Source: CAZFIM01 sp964519615 (GTDB taxonomy: Bacteria > Chloroflexota > Dehalococcoidia > GIF9 > UBA5629). From it: a stretch of 7,674 bases of DNA. Location of the stretch: contig CAZFIM010000100.1 in the NCBI GenBank assembly GCA_964519615.1, forward strand, positions 1-7,674. Direction: 5' to 3'. Positions 6,809-7,674 of this stretch are shown here, piece after piece. The position numbers were made by a program, and so were the translations under genes. Each line of letters starts with the position of its first letter. The stretch's first letter is position 1. Below the pieces are notes generated by a model. The model did not search any database, had not been told where the DNA came from, and saw nothing but the letters and a program-made list of their open reading frames with translations.

Positions 6809-7674
6809 ATGAAGCAAATGCTTAATCTTTGCATGTTATTCGATCACCTTCAAAGGGCGGAGCCTTTTGAATTAGGCCCGGCAAACAGAAAAGGCATACC
6901 TTCGTATCTTGCTAACTTTGGTCACTCAGTAACATGGGTCATGCAAGAAGAAGGTAGAAAAACAATGCAAGAATTAAAACGGGGAAGTATAACTATTTAT
7001 ACTATCCCATTTTTCTTATTTTTCGATTCGAATACCGTTGCAGGTAAAATTATTAATAGGGCGCTGAACGCACCCGCGAGAATTTTCTTTATTCTCAAAA
7101 TATTCCGACAGAACCATTTCAACATTATATACGTGAAAGGCAATATGCTTGATGAGATTATCGCTCTTTTCCTTAAAGCACGGTATCATATTCCTCTTGT
7201 AATTGATTCGGAGCCTCCGGGTATGCAACGGGAAACATACAAAACAGGCTCTATAGTAAATATGCTATGGTCGAATATCATTGGTGATCTTCATGAATTT
7301 GTTACCATAAACGTAATGAAAAAATCAGATCTGATCACCCCTTCCTCAAAATGGTTTGCGGGTTTGCTAATGAGCAAAGGTATACCCCAAAAGCAACTAT
7401 TCCCTTATCCCAACGGCATTGATATATCTCAAATATATGAAGGCGATGGAAATTTAATTAAAAACAAATACAAACTCAATGATTTTCAGGTAATCATGTA
7501 TGTTGGCTCACTAGACAGGGCACGTAAACTGGATATTATCATTAACGCATTTGCAAAAGTTGCAGAAAGTTCAAATAGTATTAAGCTGTTAATAGTTGGG
7601 GAAGGAAATGGTAGAGAGGACATTACGAGACTATCAAGAAAGCTGAATATGCAAGATAAAATTATCTTTACAGG
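6809..7674 (+). CDS. Family 4 glycosyltransferase, 3' end beyond the window
   Basis: An open frame runs without a stop from the ATG at 6809 to the right edge: 288 complete codons plus two bases. The N-terminal domain holds YVKGNMLDEIIALFLKA (108-124), LVIDSEPPGMQRETY (130-144) and a KKSDLITPSS segment (171-180), followed by the interdomain mark FPYPNGID (198-205). The donor domain begins at IMYVGSLDRARKLDIII (229-245), continues with LLIVGEGNGRE (260-270) and ends in KIIFT. These are standard GT4 features; the E-x7-E motif would lie beyond the edge. A normal member has about 370-400 residues, so about a quarter is missing. The alternative ATG at 6818 is three codons inside. It follows the membrane protein after 52 bases in which I see no terminator or strong ribosome site, so it is probably in the same transcript. 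The role is cytoplasmic sugar transfer to a growing glycan, with unknown specificity. Confidence 0.88.
   Translation, partial: MKQMLNLCMLFDHLQRAEPFELGPANRKGIPSYLANFGHSVTWVMQEEGRKTMQELKRGSITIYTIPFFLFFDSNTVAGKIINRALNAPARIFFILKIFRQNHFNIIYVKGNMLDEIIALFLKARYHIPLVIDSEPPGMQRETYKTGSIVNMLWSNIIGDLHEFVTINVMKKSDLITPSSKWFAGLLMSKGIPQKQLFPYPNGIDISQIYEGDGNLIKNKYKLNDFQVIMYVGSLDRARKLDIIINAFAKVAESSNSIKLLIVGEGNGREDITRLSRKLNMQDKIIFT

Overview
The window is one unbroken run of plus-strand genes for making and assembling glycans. It starts inside one gene and ends inside another. I count eight coding regions covering almost everything; the gaps are 13 to 52 bases and one pair of genes overlaps. No RNA gene, transposase, CRISPR array or clear terminator is visible. 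The organism cannot be named from this. The 635-residue membrane protein looks like archaeal and deep-branching bacterial GT-C proteins. UDP-sulfoquinovose-synthase-like enzymes of this kind occur in both archaea (Agl3, S-layer glycosylation) and bacteria. Shine-Dalgarno signals are mostly weak. An archaeon or a Chloroflexi-like or candidate-phylum bacterium would fit; this is inference.

Layout: (1) positions 1-947, the 3' part of a UDP-sulfoquinovose synthase (SQD1/SqdB/Agl3) family gene; (2) 961-1290, a small cytoplasmic thioredoxin with a WCPPC active site; (3) about 1293-1934, a family 2 glycosyltransferase of the polyprenyl-phosphate sugar synthase type, which lacks a normal start codon and is shortened in its middle; (4) 1965-2945, a GalE-like NAD-dependent sugar epimerase/dehydratase; (5) 2929-3624, a second, intact family 2 glycosyltransferase overlapping the epimerase by 17 bases; (6) 3641-4807, a family 4 (GT-B) glycosyltransferase; (7) 4849-6756, a large polytopic membrane protein, probably a GT-C glycosyltransferase; (8) 6809 to the right edge, a second family 4 glycosyltransferase, cut by the window.

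A working model (inference): the first enzyme makes a sulfonated or related nucleotide sugar, and the epimerase makes another. The GT4 enzymes build a glycan on the cytoplasmic side. The DPM1-like GT2 enzymes load sugars on polyprenyl phosphate, and the GT-C protein uses those lipid-linked sugars on the outer face. The product would be a surface polysaccharide, glycolipid or protein-linked glycan.

The points most worth checking are the thioredoxin next to a sulfite-using sugar enzyme, the thioredoxin/GT2 junction where one extra T would fuse the two genes, and the unassigned GT-C protein with its GIDPWYH loop.
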